Positions 50,761 to 59,801 of a DNA stretch of 64,000 nucleotides are shown here, in pieces. Location: positions 34,475,513 to 34,539,512 of the forward strand of contig NC_052507.1 in NCBI RefSeq assembly GCF_014356525.2, read 5' to 3'. Positions within the stretch are counted from its first letter, which is position 1, and the number at the start of each line of letters is the position of its first letter. This DNA is from Nilaparvata lugens. Lineage: Eukaryota > Arthropoda > Insecta > Hemiptera > Delphacidae. The notes below the pieces were generated by a model, which saw only the letters and a program-made list of their open reading frames with translations, searched no databases and had not been told where the DNA came from. The position numbers were made by a program, and so were the translations under genes.

Positions 50761-51356
50761 GGCCATTCCACACAGCACGTGGCGTGCGTGGCTGGACGCA
50801 CGCTAGCTACTTTTCAAAACATCGCTTCCCAGCTAATCAAATGAAGCAATTCACATAGCAGCCACGGCCACGCGGCAACGCTTGCTATACTAGCCACGCG
50901 TGGCTACCGTTCGCTCTCTGAGCGATCTTTTCAAACGTGTCCGGCCACGTTTTGGTCCGAGCATGCGCAGAACGTATACTAGACGTATACTATCGTATAG
51001 AACGTATACTATCATTGTCAGCCTCAAGGTCGCGCATTAAATGATGGAATTCGCCATAGGTCTTCCTTTTTTTATTGATTGGATGTACCCACTGGTCCCG
51101 TGCTGTCACCGAATACAATAAAACCAGCTCATTATCACTACTACTGCTGCTGCTGGAGTCATCAAACCAAGGTAAGCCACAAGAAAATCCAGATTCACAC
51201 CACGGGACCGTCGGAGTTGACATCTTCCTGCATACTGACGGGAAACGTGGCCGGTATAGCATCGCAACAGTCGTGGCAGTGTGAATTGGCATGTGGCTAG
51301 CGTGGCCGGCGTGGCGTGCGTCCAGCCACGCACGCCACGTGCTGTGAGGAATAACC
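50761..51356. mobile_element. Harbinger-type deleted DNA transposon
   Basis: Terminal inverted repeats of about 43 bp, starting GGCCATTCCACACAGCACG on the left and GGTTATTCCTCACAGCACG on the right (reverse complement), with three mismatches. The 596-bp element has CG-rich subterminal regions and a residual transposase ORF inside. I could not confirm the 3-bp TWA target duplication expected for PIF/Harbinger. It is an internally deleted, MITE-like derivative that would need an autonomous partner to move. Confidence 0.75.
50990..51292 (-). pseudogene. Harbinger transposase N-terminal remnant
   Basis: 100 codons from an ATG. A Ser run (residues about 46-52) is followed by D-N-E-L and then W-V-H-P-I-N-K-K-R-K-T-Y-G-E-F-H-H-L, the conserved N-terminal block of HARBI1-like nucleases. 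The catalytic DDE domain is missing because the element ends soon after. This explains the surrounding inverted repeats. A domesticated peptide is unlikely at this length. Confidence 0.65.
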
Positions 51357-54187
51357 AGTCAAAATGAATCAATAATACTGATCCCCATAGCAGGAAATTA
51401 TAGGCAAATAATAAAAATAGTTACAAGTAATATTTTAGCACAAGCACTTGACTGTCTGCAGTATGTTGATAATGATGCTTGTAACTGTGCAATTGAGGCT
51501 AACAACAAGCGTTTATTATGCTCTTTCAGTTTGCTTGCATGAGGAAGCTCGTCTGAGCTCAGGATTAGCTTTTATGGCTTCTGGTCGTTTGAATTGTAAT
51601 AAGTTTTTGTGTTATTTGCCACACCTAGAGCCTTAAGCAGCACGGAAAATGAGAATTATCACATGAAATCTTGTATTCATTTCAGTTATTGGAATTGAGA
51701 TCTTTCATGGATAAATTTAAATCACTTAGGTATTTTATACAATTTTATTATCGCTTTATTACTAGTTCCCCATGCATACTACCCGTGGAAGCTATCTACT
51801 ATTTCCAAAAGAGAATAAATTCTCATTGAAGAAAAATATTTGTTTCACACAAGAACTTCTGCAATACTGTACCATCTACGTGTAATAGTTATAATATTAA
51901 AAAGGAATATATTGGAGTTTGTGTTCCTCAAGATTTATCTATTGATTGGTTTATTCAAAACAGTGAAGAATAAGGACTTCAACAATGAGTCTTCAGTGAT
52001 CATGTAGTTGAATTCTGTGAATTCTGTTGAATTCACAAAAATACAACATAATATTCACGAACGTACAACATATCCACAAACATTCAATTACTTCCCCAAT
52101 ATACTAGGATAATGATCTTTATTGTCAATTTGAATTTTCCATTAGAAATTCTTTTTTTCAATTCAAATCTATCACTTGATAGCACTCTTTAAGATACTTT
52201 AGATTCAGATTCCATTGAAAACCTTTCTTCAATCCTTGGAAAAGACGGGACAAGAGTGTTGCCCAATGCTCAATTATTTTCCCAGTGTTGCTCAGTAACT
52301 TCTCTCTCCTTCTGTATTCCATTATGAAGAGAGACATTCAAAAATGCTGTAATAGGTCTACTGGGAATTGCATATAAAAATAGCATTAATCACGATAAAT
52401 TCAATTATTTTACTGTGTATCTCACTCAAATGATTGTTGGAAACTTTTCTATCGCAATGGTTTGTGTGAGATATCTGATTACTATTGTCCACTCTCTCGA
52501 TTCATAAGAAATTGAATATAAGAAGAAGAGAAACGAACACATTTCTCACAGACCAAGTAATAACAGAACCAAGTACGACAACAAAACAGTATACATAACT
52601 TTCTACGAAGCTCTAGCAGCAGTTCTTTCCTCACGTTCCTTTCATCCTGATATATGTTCGAGTATCCTGAATGTCCTGGCAGTAACGTTTTGCCAATAAC
52701 TCCTTTGCAGAGTGCAGCACTATAAAAAGCGTTCGTTATGAATTTTGTTCAGAGTAAAGTAGTTTGCTTATTCCGATTGAGAGTCGTAGATATGGTGATG
52801 AGAGCCATGTAACTTGTGCAAAGCATAGAGACCAGCAAATTCGCGTCGTGCTTTTCATGGATGTATTCTGTACAGTATTGTATAGTATGTTGAGCAGTAG
52901 TTGGTTTGAAGAACACAATAACGTACATGAAGTTCAGTGCGACCATTCCGAAGAACATCGTTGGATTGCCGCGCCTGCGCAGTATCATTCTTTTGAAAGT
53001 GTTCAGTTGAAATGCGGGTTCAGGTTGTTTTCCTCGAGAGCCACGACGACTGTTACATTCAGATTTTATCTTGAAGCGCTGCTCTCTGCTCTTATTCGCG
53101 GCACGAAGCGGGAAAAGAATGAGTTGTACTGTGCATTTGTATGAGCTTGGAAAGTGGATGTCACGGAATATTATGAAAATAATGTAGTGTTTTGTTGAAG
53201 GTCATTAGTATGTTGCATGTTTTTTTTTCATTTTTAATAACAAACTCTATGGTTGATATCATGAACAATTTTGATCCAAGTTGTGTCTGATTGCTCCTAA
53301 TTCAAACAAGTGTATTCCGAAACTATTTCAATTTAATACTTTTTCCAACTATCCAATTATTTTAAAAGGTCCACAAACATCTTCCTACTTGTAAGTAAAG
53401 ATGAATTTATGAATTATTATTTTTGCTGTACTTCACTAATATTCCAATATAAATAATATAATATCATGTTAGTTGAGGAGAATTATAGATCCAGTCATCC
53501 AATATACTAACTAACTTACATAAATGAATAGTAATATTGTTGATTAGGTATTAGTAGGGATTTTTTCGATTGTTTGTATTTTGCACTACGGCTTCATAAA
53601 TCACTGATGGAATTGATTTGGACCTTCTGTCAATCTCCAGTTATAAACCCTTCACAATGGCGAAAAATAATTCTCCCATATAAAAGCCTGTTAATATTTA
53701 TTCGAGGATTATAAATTCTTTCGAGACACTTCATACAGGTATATATAAATATAATGAAAATTGGCGATCTAAAATTGAGAATTACCATCTCAATAGGCGT
53801 CAAATCTACAACAGCCGTGGAAATCAATCTAAAAAAAAGCAATAAGAAATTATAGTTCACTGCACTCTCAAATAAGTAAATCGAAATCAAAATGTACTGG
53901 TTGATGGTTATACAGTAGTATCGCTGTAGTTTTTTCATAAGTGTTTCACCTCTTGCCAACTTTTATACAAAGTTTTTGCATTTTCCGTGAATTGAAATTT
54001 TTTCGCTGTTTTCCTAGTGTAAGTAGGCCTACCTTTTCCTGCACTATTTTGAAATTTGCAGATGCACTACTCCTGTATTTGTATTAATGTTTTTTCTATG
54101 AACTGATATTCATTCAGTATGTCACTTGCCTATGTGCACCAGCATTGATTGCATGGTAGAGTTTGAATATTTTGCTATGATTTGCAG
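51357..54187. other. Slit intron, last part
   Basis: It contains a TATA-plus-initiator pair near 52721 and two short overlapping ORFs at about 52749-53144 (opposite strands) with no recognisable domain. Otherwise it is AT-rich, ending in TTTGCAG before LRR exon 2. Confidence 0.5.
52721..52753 (+). promoter_or_regulatory. Possible core promoter (TATA plus initiator)
   Basis: TATAAAAA starts at 52721 and TTCAGA at 52748, with the initiator A 30 bp downstream of the TATA start, which is canonical spacing. The nearest downstream plus-strand ORF (126 codons) starts with TTG and is unrecognised, so no transcript is asserted. Confidence 0.25.
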
Positions 54188-54259
54188 ACATCTGATGGAC
54201 AATCAACTGCACACTATAGAGCGCGGATCGTTCCAGTACATGAAGGCAATGGAGAGGCT
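54188..54259 (+). CDS. sli: slit exon, leucine-rich repeat 2
   Basis: This second 72-bp exon has a TTTGCAG acceptor and a GTAAG donor. Its phase joins correctly with the 48334-48405 exon (CT plus A gives Leu). It encodes one LRR, L-H-L-M-D-N-Q-L-H-T-I-E-R, then G-S-F-Q and M-E-R-L. The string D-N-Q-x-H-T-I-E-R is a hallmark of the second LRR of insect Slit. The intron between the two exons is 5782 bp and contains a Harbinger remnant. The next LRR exon (expected D-I-S-N-N type) is not visible in the remaining 9.7 kb, which is mostly occupied by a Polinton. The exon reads cleanly, with no stop or frameshift. Confidence 0.9.
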
Positions 54260-54990
54260 GTAAGTTGGCATTACGATGGTCGATTGGTTCGGGCTGGATA
54301 ACTAACGCTTTGGAAAATGGGCTTAACATTAATCATTGCTTGTTGATTTGGGTGATCATATCATTGAGGAATCATAATTCGAATTTTAATTTATTGGTGA
54401 GCTTTGTTATTCAGCTCTCTGATATACACTGTGACGAATAAATTGGGATGTGAACAGTGTCTTTATGTGATTTATATAGTACGAATTCATCATTCATGGG
54501 ACAGCTTTATGAGAAGCTTCAATAGCCATCACTTTCCAATAATCACTATGCATATCATTCGATCATTTTATGGATATCAGTAATTTTGGATATTATTACC
54601 TTAATCATTTTCAGTGACAGAATTATTGTCAAATGAACAGTCACTAAATTTATTGTCTATTGTACAAAATGATACTCTAAAATAATCAAAACAGTCAATA
54701 ACATAACTAACAACAATAAATAATAATAGATGTAGTATTTATCCCACACATCTTGTAGATCTCTATTCTCGATGAATACTATTTATGCTGTAACAGTTCT
54801 CTTTTGATAATATTATTTGTAGGAAATAATGTTGAGAATGTTACCTGTATTCTGCATTGATGTTGGATAAAATCTAATTTTGAAGTTTTGAGGAAAGTTC
54901 GTGAGCGTTCAAGTGCATTAGTAGCTTAGATTAGAGAGTTCAGACGGGTTTTTTTGCACAATCCGCGAGAAATAAGGAAAAATTTTTGCG
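54260..54990. other. Slit intron after LRR exon 2
   Basis: GTAAG donor, then AT-rich sequence. At about 54936 the composition changes (AGTTCAGACGGGTTTTTTTG), which could mark the left end of the Polinton, though no target duplication can be checked here. Confidence 0.4.
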
Positions 54991-54994
54991 CAAA

Positions 54995-55187
54995 TCCCCC
55001 TCCCCCTCCCCCTCCCCCTCTGCGCCCCCCTCTCCTCCCCCCTCTCCTTCTCCCTCTCCCTCTCCTCTCCCTCTCCTTCTCCTCTCCCTCTCCTTCTCCT
55101 TCTCCCTCTCCTTCTCCTTCTCCCTCTCCCTCTCCCTCTCCTTCTCCTTCTCCCTCACCCTCTCCCTCACCCTCACCCCTCTCCCAG
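54995..55187 (+). repeat. (CCCTCT)n-type pyrimidine tract
   Basis: About 190 bp of CCCTCT / TTCTCC words, almost purely C and T. The ORFs of Pro/Ser (plus) or Arg/Glu (minus) repeats over it are not genes. Confidence 0.95.
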
Positions 55188-55230
55188 TGAGGACGAGGGG
55201 GAGGGAAAAAATAATTTCCCTTTTTCCCTT

Positions 55231-55374
55231 TTCTACTGTCAAATTAAAGTGAATCCATCTTTCTACTGACAAATTAAAGTGAATCCATCTTTCTACTGTC
55301 AAATTAAAGTGAATCCATATTTCTACTGTCAAATTAAAGTGAATCCATCTTTATACTGTCAAATTAAAGTGAAT
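55231..55374 (+). repeat. 30-bp minisatellite, five units
   Basis: Units start every 30 bp at 55231, 55261, 55291, 55321 and 55351 (TTCTACTGTCAAATTAAAG-type) with single-base differences; a degenerate sixth follows. Located just outside the first Polinton ORF, it may be subterminal to the element. Confidence 0.95.
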
Positions 55375-55498
55375 GCTAAATGAATGAATCCACCTTTATA
55401 CTGTATGGTTTGCTTTCCACCCGACAGTTAAGAAAAATTTCACAAATTTTCTATGTGCTGTACAAACCTGCGGGCGTTGCTTTTTAAGTGTGCTCTCC

Positions 55499-55559
55499 GA
55501 GAATATCTATAGTAAATTTAGTACGAACAAGCATTCCAAAAATGGCTATAGATATTCTC
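55499..55559. repeat. 14-bp hairpin beside the Polinton
   Basis: GAGAATATCTATAG at 55499-55512 is the perfect complement of CTATAGATATTCTC at 55546-55559, with a 33-nt loop. It lies at the distal end of the minus-strand gene row and could be a terminator or a terminal-repeat structure. Confidence 0.8.
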
Positions 55560-55589
55560 AGACCTATATCACTTGGGGTATCAACATCA

Positions 55590-55895
55590 TCAATATCGGT
55601 GCAGTTCTCTTAGGAAAATTCGATTTCCACTGACATTAAGTTCCCACGAGCGTGAAAGAAAACTTTTAAGTTTATGCTTGTTTAAGACTAGAGAATACTC
55701 ATTGGGCAAGTTGATAACCTCTTTAAAGTCTCCTTCACTATCAATTATGTGTATGCAAATTTCACCACTATCAGGAAATGTGACATTGGTTACAGTATAC
55801 CAATCGTAAGCCAAATGGTCAAAACCCCAATTTGCTTGTGGGTCTGCATCAATTGAAAATTCATTAAAGCTTGTGCAATCGAAATAAGCACTCAT
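55590..55895 (-). CDS. Small unknown Polinton ORF
   Basis: 101 codons from an ATG at 55895. The protein is acidic in its first two thirds (D-P-Q-A-N-W-G-F-D-H-L-A-Y-D-W-Y-T-V-T-N) and has beta-rich character. I see no signal peptide, membrane segment or known motif. It is the last gene in the minus-strand row, 107 bp after the stop of the coiled-coil gene. I do not recognise it. Its position in a compact viral gene row and its balanced composition argue that it is real. Confidence 0.5.
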   Translation of the reverse strand: MSAYFDCTSFNEFSIDADPQANWGFDHLAYDWYTVTNVTFPDSGEICIHIIDSEGDFKEVINLPNEYSLVLNKHKLKSFLSRSWELNVSGNRIFLRELHRY

Positions 55896-56002
55896 CTTAT
55901 CAGTTCGAACGTTTCAAAGCAAATGACACCTTCTGTTGCTGCAATTCGACGTGTGCTATACTTTCCTTATCTAATGTGATGTCCAGCAATGCTTACCACT
56001 CG

Positions 56003-56953
56003 TTATAGATTTTCTTTTGGGGCTAATACAAACCCAGCATATTGACCAAGACCCATTTTCGATGTAATCAAATCTCCCACCTGTTCCTCAGTCAAATTAT
56101 GTTGTTTAGCTTCTATCCAATTCATATTAAAACTAACTTTTGCGTAATTCCTTACAATATCGTAGGCCATTTTGTGAATGAATAATTTTAAATAATCTAT
56201 AAAAGCGGGTGAACATTGCAGTCTCATCACAGTATCTTTTTCAGAATTTGTAATCAAGGTTGTTAGTTCATCATTAACCTTTTTAACAGCAAGATCCAAT
56301 TCATCTTTCTTAATAAAATCTTTTAAATCAGTTTTTTGTGCATATTGCTCAGTAATTTGTTTAATCAGACCATTAACAGCATCCTTTGTAACGAATTGTT
56401 TAATCCCATCAAAAATAGTAGCTTTTATTGCGTCTGCCATTCCAGATAATCTTTTTTCAAATTCTTCCTTAGTTATATTTTTACTAGTCAATTTCTCCAA
56501 AACAGTATCTAAATATTTATTATCAATTACTGACGGTTGTGTTTCATTCACTTTAGTAAAAATTTCTGTACTAAGCTGTTTCAGTTTAGTGTTAAGATAG
56601 TTTCTGTCCAAGATCTCTAAATTTTTAATTTTATCAGAAATGGCTTTCAATTTTTCGTCCAAATAAGATTTATCAACCTTATTTTTGTCAATACTAACCA
56701 ACTGGGTTGAAAAGGTATCTGATAAATTTTTCACTTCTCCTAATGCACTCTGTAGAGTTTGTGTTCTCTCTATGATAACTTTATCAATATTTGCACTAAA
56801 AGTCTGTAATGAACTTTTAACAGCTTCACTGATTCCCTGCTGATTTATTGAATCAATTATAGTCTGTGTTATGACATCAATATTACAGGAAACCTCAGCA
56901 GTTGAAGCGGTAGCAGTAGGTGTTTCAATCCGTCCGAATCGATGCAAGGTCAT
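56003..56953 (-). CDS. Polinton coiled-coil protein, unknown function
   Basis: 316 codons from an ATG at 56953, 7 bp after the stop of the DUF8207-like gene, so probably co-transcribed. Residues about 25-245 are rich in Lys, Asp, Leu, Ile and Thr with repeated heptad-like segments (for example about 85-125 and 205-240), suggesting long coiled coils like those in fibre or core proteins. The C-terminal 70 residues look globular and end G-L-G-Q-Y-A-G-F-V-L. No cysteine cluster, enzyme motif or membrane segment is visible. A structural role in the particle (fibre, core or scaffold) is inference only. Confidence 0.6.
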   Translation of the reverse strand: MTLHRFGRIETPTATASTAEVSCNIDVITQTIIDSINQQGISEAVKSSLQTFSANIDKVIIERTQTLQSALGEVKNLSDTFSTQLVSIDKNKVDKSYLDEKLKAISDKIKNLEILDRNYLNTKLKQLSTEIFTKVNETQPSVIDNKYLDTVLEKLTSKNITKEEFEKRLSGMADAIKATIFDGIKQFVTKDAVNGLIKQITEQYAQKTDLKDFIKKDELDLAVKKVNDELTTLITNSEKDTVMRLQCSPAFIDYLKLFIHKMAYDIVRNYAKVSFNMNWIEAKQHNLTEEQVGDLITSKMGLGQYAGFVLAPKENL

Positions 56954-56960
56954 CGTGACA

Positions 56961-57911
56961 CTAAATAATTAGTTTTGCTTCTCTGAGCTCTTCTAGTATA
57001 GATGAAATCTCAACATCATGAGCAGAATTCCCAGAAGCTTTTGAGGAATAGAGTAAATTTAATCTTTCCACTAGTTCATCAAAACTATCAAAGTATTGGT
57101 AATTTCTTTCATGAGAAATATTTTTTGCAAAATTCAACAAACCTTGTCCCTTCTTTTTAACAAGTTTTTTACTGGGAAATAATTTCTGAATCAATTGCGA
57201 TTTAATTCCATGATTACGTTTAACATAGCCTCTTCGATCTAAATGTACACCAGTAAGTAATAAGATACGTTTGTACTTGTCAAGGTCATCATTATTATAA
57301 AGATTTCTGTTTGGTCTCGCTTTGAATAATAATTCGAGTAATCCGCGAGTTAATTGAATTCTTTCTTTATCAACATCTATATATCCATTATCAAATATTA
57401 CCTGTATATCACCGATATAATACTTTTCACTTTGATCTTTGTATGAAACTCCATAAGTAATTGAATTATTCAACTTTTCCTTATGAAACACTGTTAGGTA
57501 TTTGCTCAACAAATCATTGATTCTGCTAGCACCAACATCATCATCATCATCATCATCATCCTCCTCTCCCTCTTCCTCATCTTCATACTCATCATCATCA
57601 TCTTCATTATCAATTTCCATACTCTCTTGTTCCTCTTTTACTTCTTCCTTTTTTACATCATGATTAGAATGTAATGTAGATTTGGTTTTTCCCAATTCAA
57701 TTATAGGTTCAATTAATGGCGAAAGAGATTTCCTATTGAATTCATCCGTTCGTTTTTCAAAATTAATAAGGCTTTTATGCTTGTCACTAATCACCTTTCG
57801 TAATGTCTTAATCGTTTCTATTAAATTCTCCTTCCTGTTATTTACTAAGCTATTTCCTCTCCTCTTCCTCCCCCTCCTCCTCCTCCTACTCTTATGTGTT
57901 TTAGACAACAT
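56961..57911 (-). CDS. Polinton DUF8207-like protein
   Basis: 316 codons from an ATG at 57911. The N-terminus is strongly basic (Arg/Lys cluster, residues 7-18), then comes a helical Lys/Glu region. A very acidic stretch (98-125, almost all Asp and Glu) matches a GAT/ATC-rich DNA tract at 57540-57605. A globular domain follows at about 150-246: Y-G-V, Y-Y-I-G-D-I-Q-V-I-F, G-L-L-E-L-L-F-K-A-R-P, D-L-D-K-Y-K-R-I-L-L, K-R-N-H-G-I-K. This pattern resembles the domain I know as DUF8207, common in proteins of arthropod and cnidarian mobile elements. The basic and acidic ends suggest a nucleic-acid-binding core or packaging protein; this is inferred. It lies 21 bp after the ATPase stop. Confidence 0.65.
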   Translation of the reverse strand: MLSKTHKSRRRRRGRKRRGNSLVNNRKENLIETIKTLRKVISDKHKSLINFEKRTDEFNRKSLSPLIEPIIELGKTKSTLHSNHDVKKEEVKEEQESMEIDNEDDDDEYEDEEEGEEDDDDDDDDVGASRINDLLSKYLTVFHKEKLNNSITYGVSYKDQSEKYYIGDIQVIFDNGYIDVDKERIQLTRGLLELLFKARPNRNLYNNDDLDKYKRILLLTGVHLDRRGYVKRNHGIKSQLIQKLFPSKKLVKKKGQGLLNFAKNISHERNYQYFDSFDELVERLNLLYSSKASGNSAHDVEISSILEELREAKLII

Positions 57912-57932
57912 GACTGTACAAAGAATTAATCT

Positions 57933-58616
57933 CTACTGAGGGGAAAGTATCGTGTCCAGTGAATCCCGATATTTTCCTTCCTTTATAGTACATTCTTTTA
58001 AAATTGTAAGAAAGTTATGTGGTTTACGATTCCAAACTGTATGACAAAGTTTACTGAAATCTTTATAAGACATATCTCCTCCAACATGATCTCTGTGAAT
58101 TAATTTGAGACTCAATAAATCCATCTTAAAAATAATAATCATATTTGCGTTATCTCTAGTGAAATGTTTCTGTGTGGCACCATAACTCTGAATTAAATAT
58201 GCAGTATCAATATTACGATGACGACCCATTGTAAAATATTCTCTAATCTGTGGCACATTACTCAGTTGCAAGTCATCAAAAATTACCAAGCTATATTCAG
58301 GGATTCGGTTTGGATGGGGAATTTGGCTCACATCATCTTTCATGTGAAATCCGATATTTTTCAAACCTGCAAATACCTGTTTTAAAAAGACATATTTTGG
58401 TTGATATAAACTTTTACTAAATAAGTAAATGTGCTTAAATTTTAAACCATTTTCAGCAAATACTAAATTAAATAAGAGATTTGTTTTTCCTCCAGCACTA
58501 GGAGAAATTATTAACATTCGCGCATTGTGAGGTAGCAGATTCCCATTTTTACAAAATGTAGGCTTTTCTTTATTTGTAATTAAGGTATCAAAGTTAACAA
58601 TTGGTAATTGGCTCAT
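57933..58616 (-). CDS. Polinton packaging ATPase (A32/FtsK-HerA type)
   Basis: 227 codons. I chose the ATG at 58616 (M-S-Q-L-P-I-V-N-F); the open frame extends 34 codons further but that part is His-rich and unlike the family. Walker A is I-S-P-S-A-G-G-K-T-N (about residues 37-46) and Walker B S-L-V-I-F-D-D (about 109-115). A conserved Q-S-Y-G-A-T-Q-K-H region and I-I-I-F-K follow. These fit the ATPases that pump DNA into capsids of Polintons, adintoviruses and nucleocytoplasmic large DNA viruses. Presence of an intact packaging motor implies that the ancestral element formed particles. The gene has no frameshift or internal stop. Confidence 0.85.
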   Translation of the reverse strand: MSQLPIVNFDTLITNKEKPTFCKNGNLLPHNARMLIISPSAGGKTNLLFNLVFAENGLKFKHIYLFSKSLYQPKYVFLKQVFAGLKNIGFHMKDDVSQIPHPNRIPEYSLVIFDDLQLSNVPQIREYFTMGRHRNIDTAYLIQSYGATQKHFTRDNANMIIIFKMDLLSLKLIHRDHVGGDMSYKDFSKLCHTVWNRKPHNFLTILKECTIKEGKYRDSLDTILSPQ

Positions 58617-58847
58617 GATTACAAACGTACAGAGCGTGATCTGATAAGCCACTGAACAATGACCGAGGTGATGATGATGTATAGAGAGGCGTTTCCCAGA
58701 GATTGGAATGCAGACCACCTCCTCTCCACATCATCAGACAGATTATGGATTCTTATATTACGAAATGAGAACCAATTTTTTATGAGGAGCTAATATATTT
58801 TCAACAAATGTACATCATGATATTTACAATAGATTATTTACAATTGA

Positions 58848-59801
58848 TTATTTTTCATCTAATAATTGATCTTTACTAATATAGCTAGGTTTAGAAAATC
58901 CAATCCATTTCACTAACAATCCTTTTTTATCACGTTTTAATATTTTTTCAATCAAATACACTTGTCTCTCCGTTTCGTTTAATTGCGTTTTTTTAATTTC
59001 TTCTGCATAAAACCGCCCACTAATTACTTCACCGTTTAGATCTCTCAGTGAGTAGGTTATAGGTTTGGAAGGAAATATAGAATGAATCACAAAATACTCT
59101 GCGCTCCAGTTTATGTTATAAGATTTATCGAAAAATAATCGTTTCTTCGAGATTCGCACGATATCGCCTAGCTTAAATTTTGGTTTTGAATTTTTCAATT
59201 TATATCGTCTATTGAATGCAGAATTCAATGACGATAAAACATGTGTACGATCTTTTTTCCCCACATCTTTAGGTTTCATTCTAATTGAACTGTGCACTGT
59301 AGCATTATAATTTTTAACTAAACTGTCTAGATTGGTTAACCAGTTTTTTGTTCCATGCTCAGTTAAATATCTATAAATTTTTGCTTTAAGTGTTCTAATC
59401 AGCCGTTCAACTATGGATGCTTTCTTATCGGTAAAAACATGGTAATGTTTAATACTATATTTATCTAATAATGCTTTAACTTTTGAATTGAAGAATTCTG
59501 TTCCCTGATCTGTTTGGAACAGCTTAATGCCCTTATTTTTAGAAATAATTGGTTGGAGAGCGTTAAATACAGATTGACTTGTCTTGTCTTTTAATGGTAC
59601 ACAATATGCAAATTTTGTAAAACAATTAATAACAACTAAGATATATTTATAACCCTTATTAAAACGTGATAAACTTATCATTTCAATAAGGTCTGCTTGA
59701 AGGAGATCTTTTTCACTTTTCAGTTCATATTTGCGAGTGGGATAGTTCACACGCGGCACGCTATGAAGCTCTAAAGCTAGCTTAGATCTAATAATATTCA
59801 T
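58848..59801 (-). CDS. Polinton integrase (DDE, chromodomain-like tail)
   Basis: 317 codons from the ATG at 59801; a TTG six codons earlier is also open. The catalytic core (rve fold), numbered from that TTG, shows Asp43 (Q-A-D-L-I-E-M), Asp104 (F-Q-T-D-Q-G-T-E-F) and Glu138 (K-A-S-I-V-E-R-L-I-R-T-L), with 33 residues between the second and third. An N-terminal HHCC zinc finger, usual in retroviral integrases, is not seen. Around 287-320 the sequence V-Y-L-I-E-K-I-L-K followed by L-L-V-K-W-I-G-F-S resembles a chromodomain, which can steer insertion to marked chromatin. It inserts the linear Polinton DNA into the genome. It lies 60 bp beyond the polymerase stop. A mirror copy starts at 63065. 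Confidence 0.9.
   Translation of the reverse strand: MNIIRSKLALELHSVPRVNYPTRKYELKSEKDLLQADLIEMISLSRFNKGYKYILVVINCFTKFAYCVPLKDKTSQSVFNALQPIISKNKGIKLFQTDQGTEFFNSKVKALLDKYSIKHYHVFTDKKASIVERLIRTLKAKIYRYLTEHGTKNWLTNLDSLVKNYNATVHSSIRMKPKDVGKKDRTHVLSSLNSAFNRRYKLKNSKPKFKLGDIVRISKKRLFFDKSYNINWSAEYFVIHSIFPSKPITYSLRDLNGEVISGRFYAEEIKKTQLNETERQVYLIEKILKRDKKGLLVKWIGFSKPSYISKDQLLDEK

Noticed and set aside
52764..53144. 126-codon ORF downstream of the TATA box
   Set aside because: Starts with TTG and matches nothing known; an equally open frame lies on the other strand.
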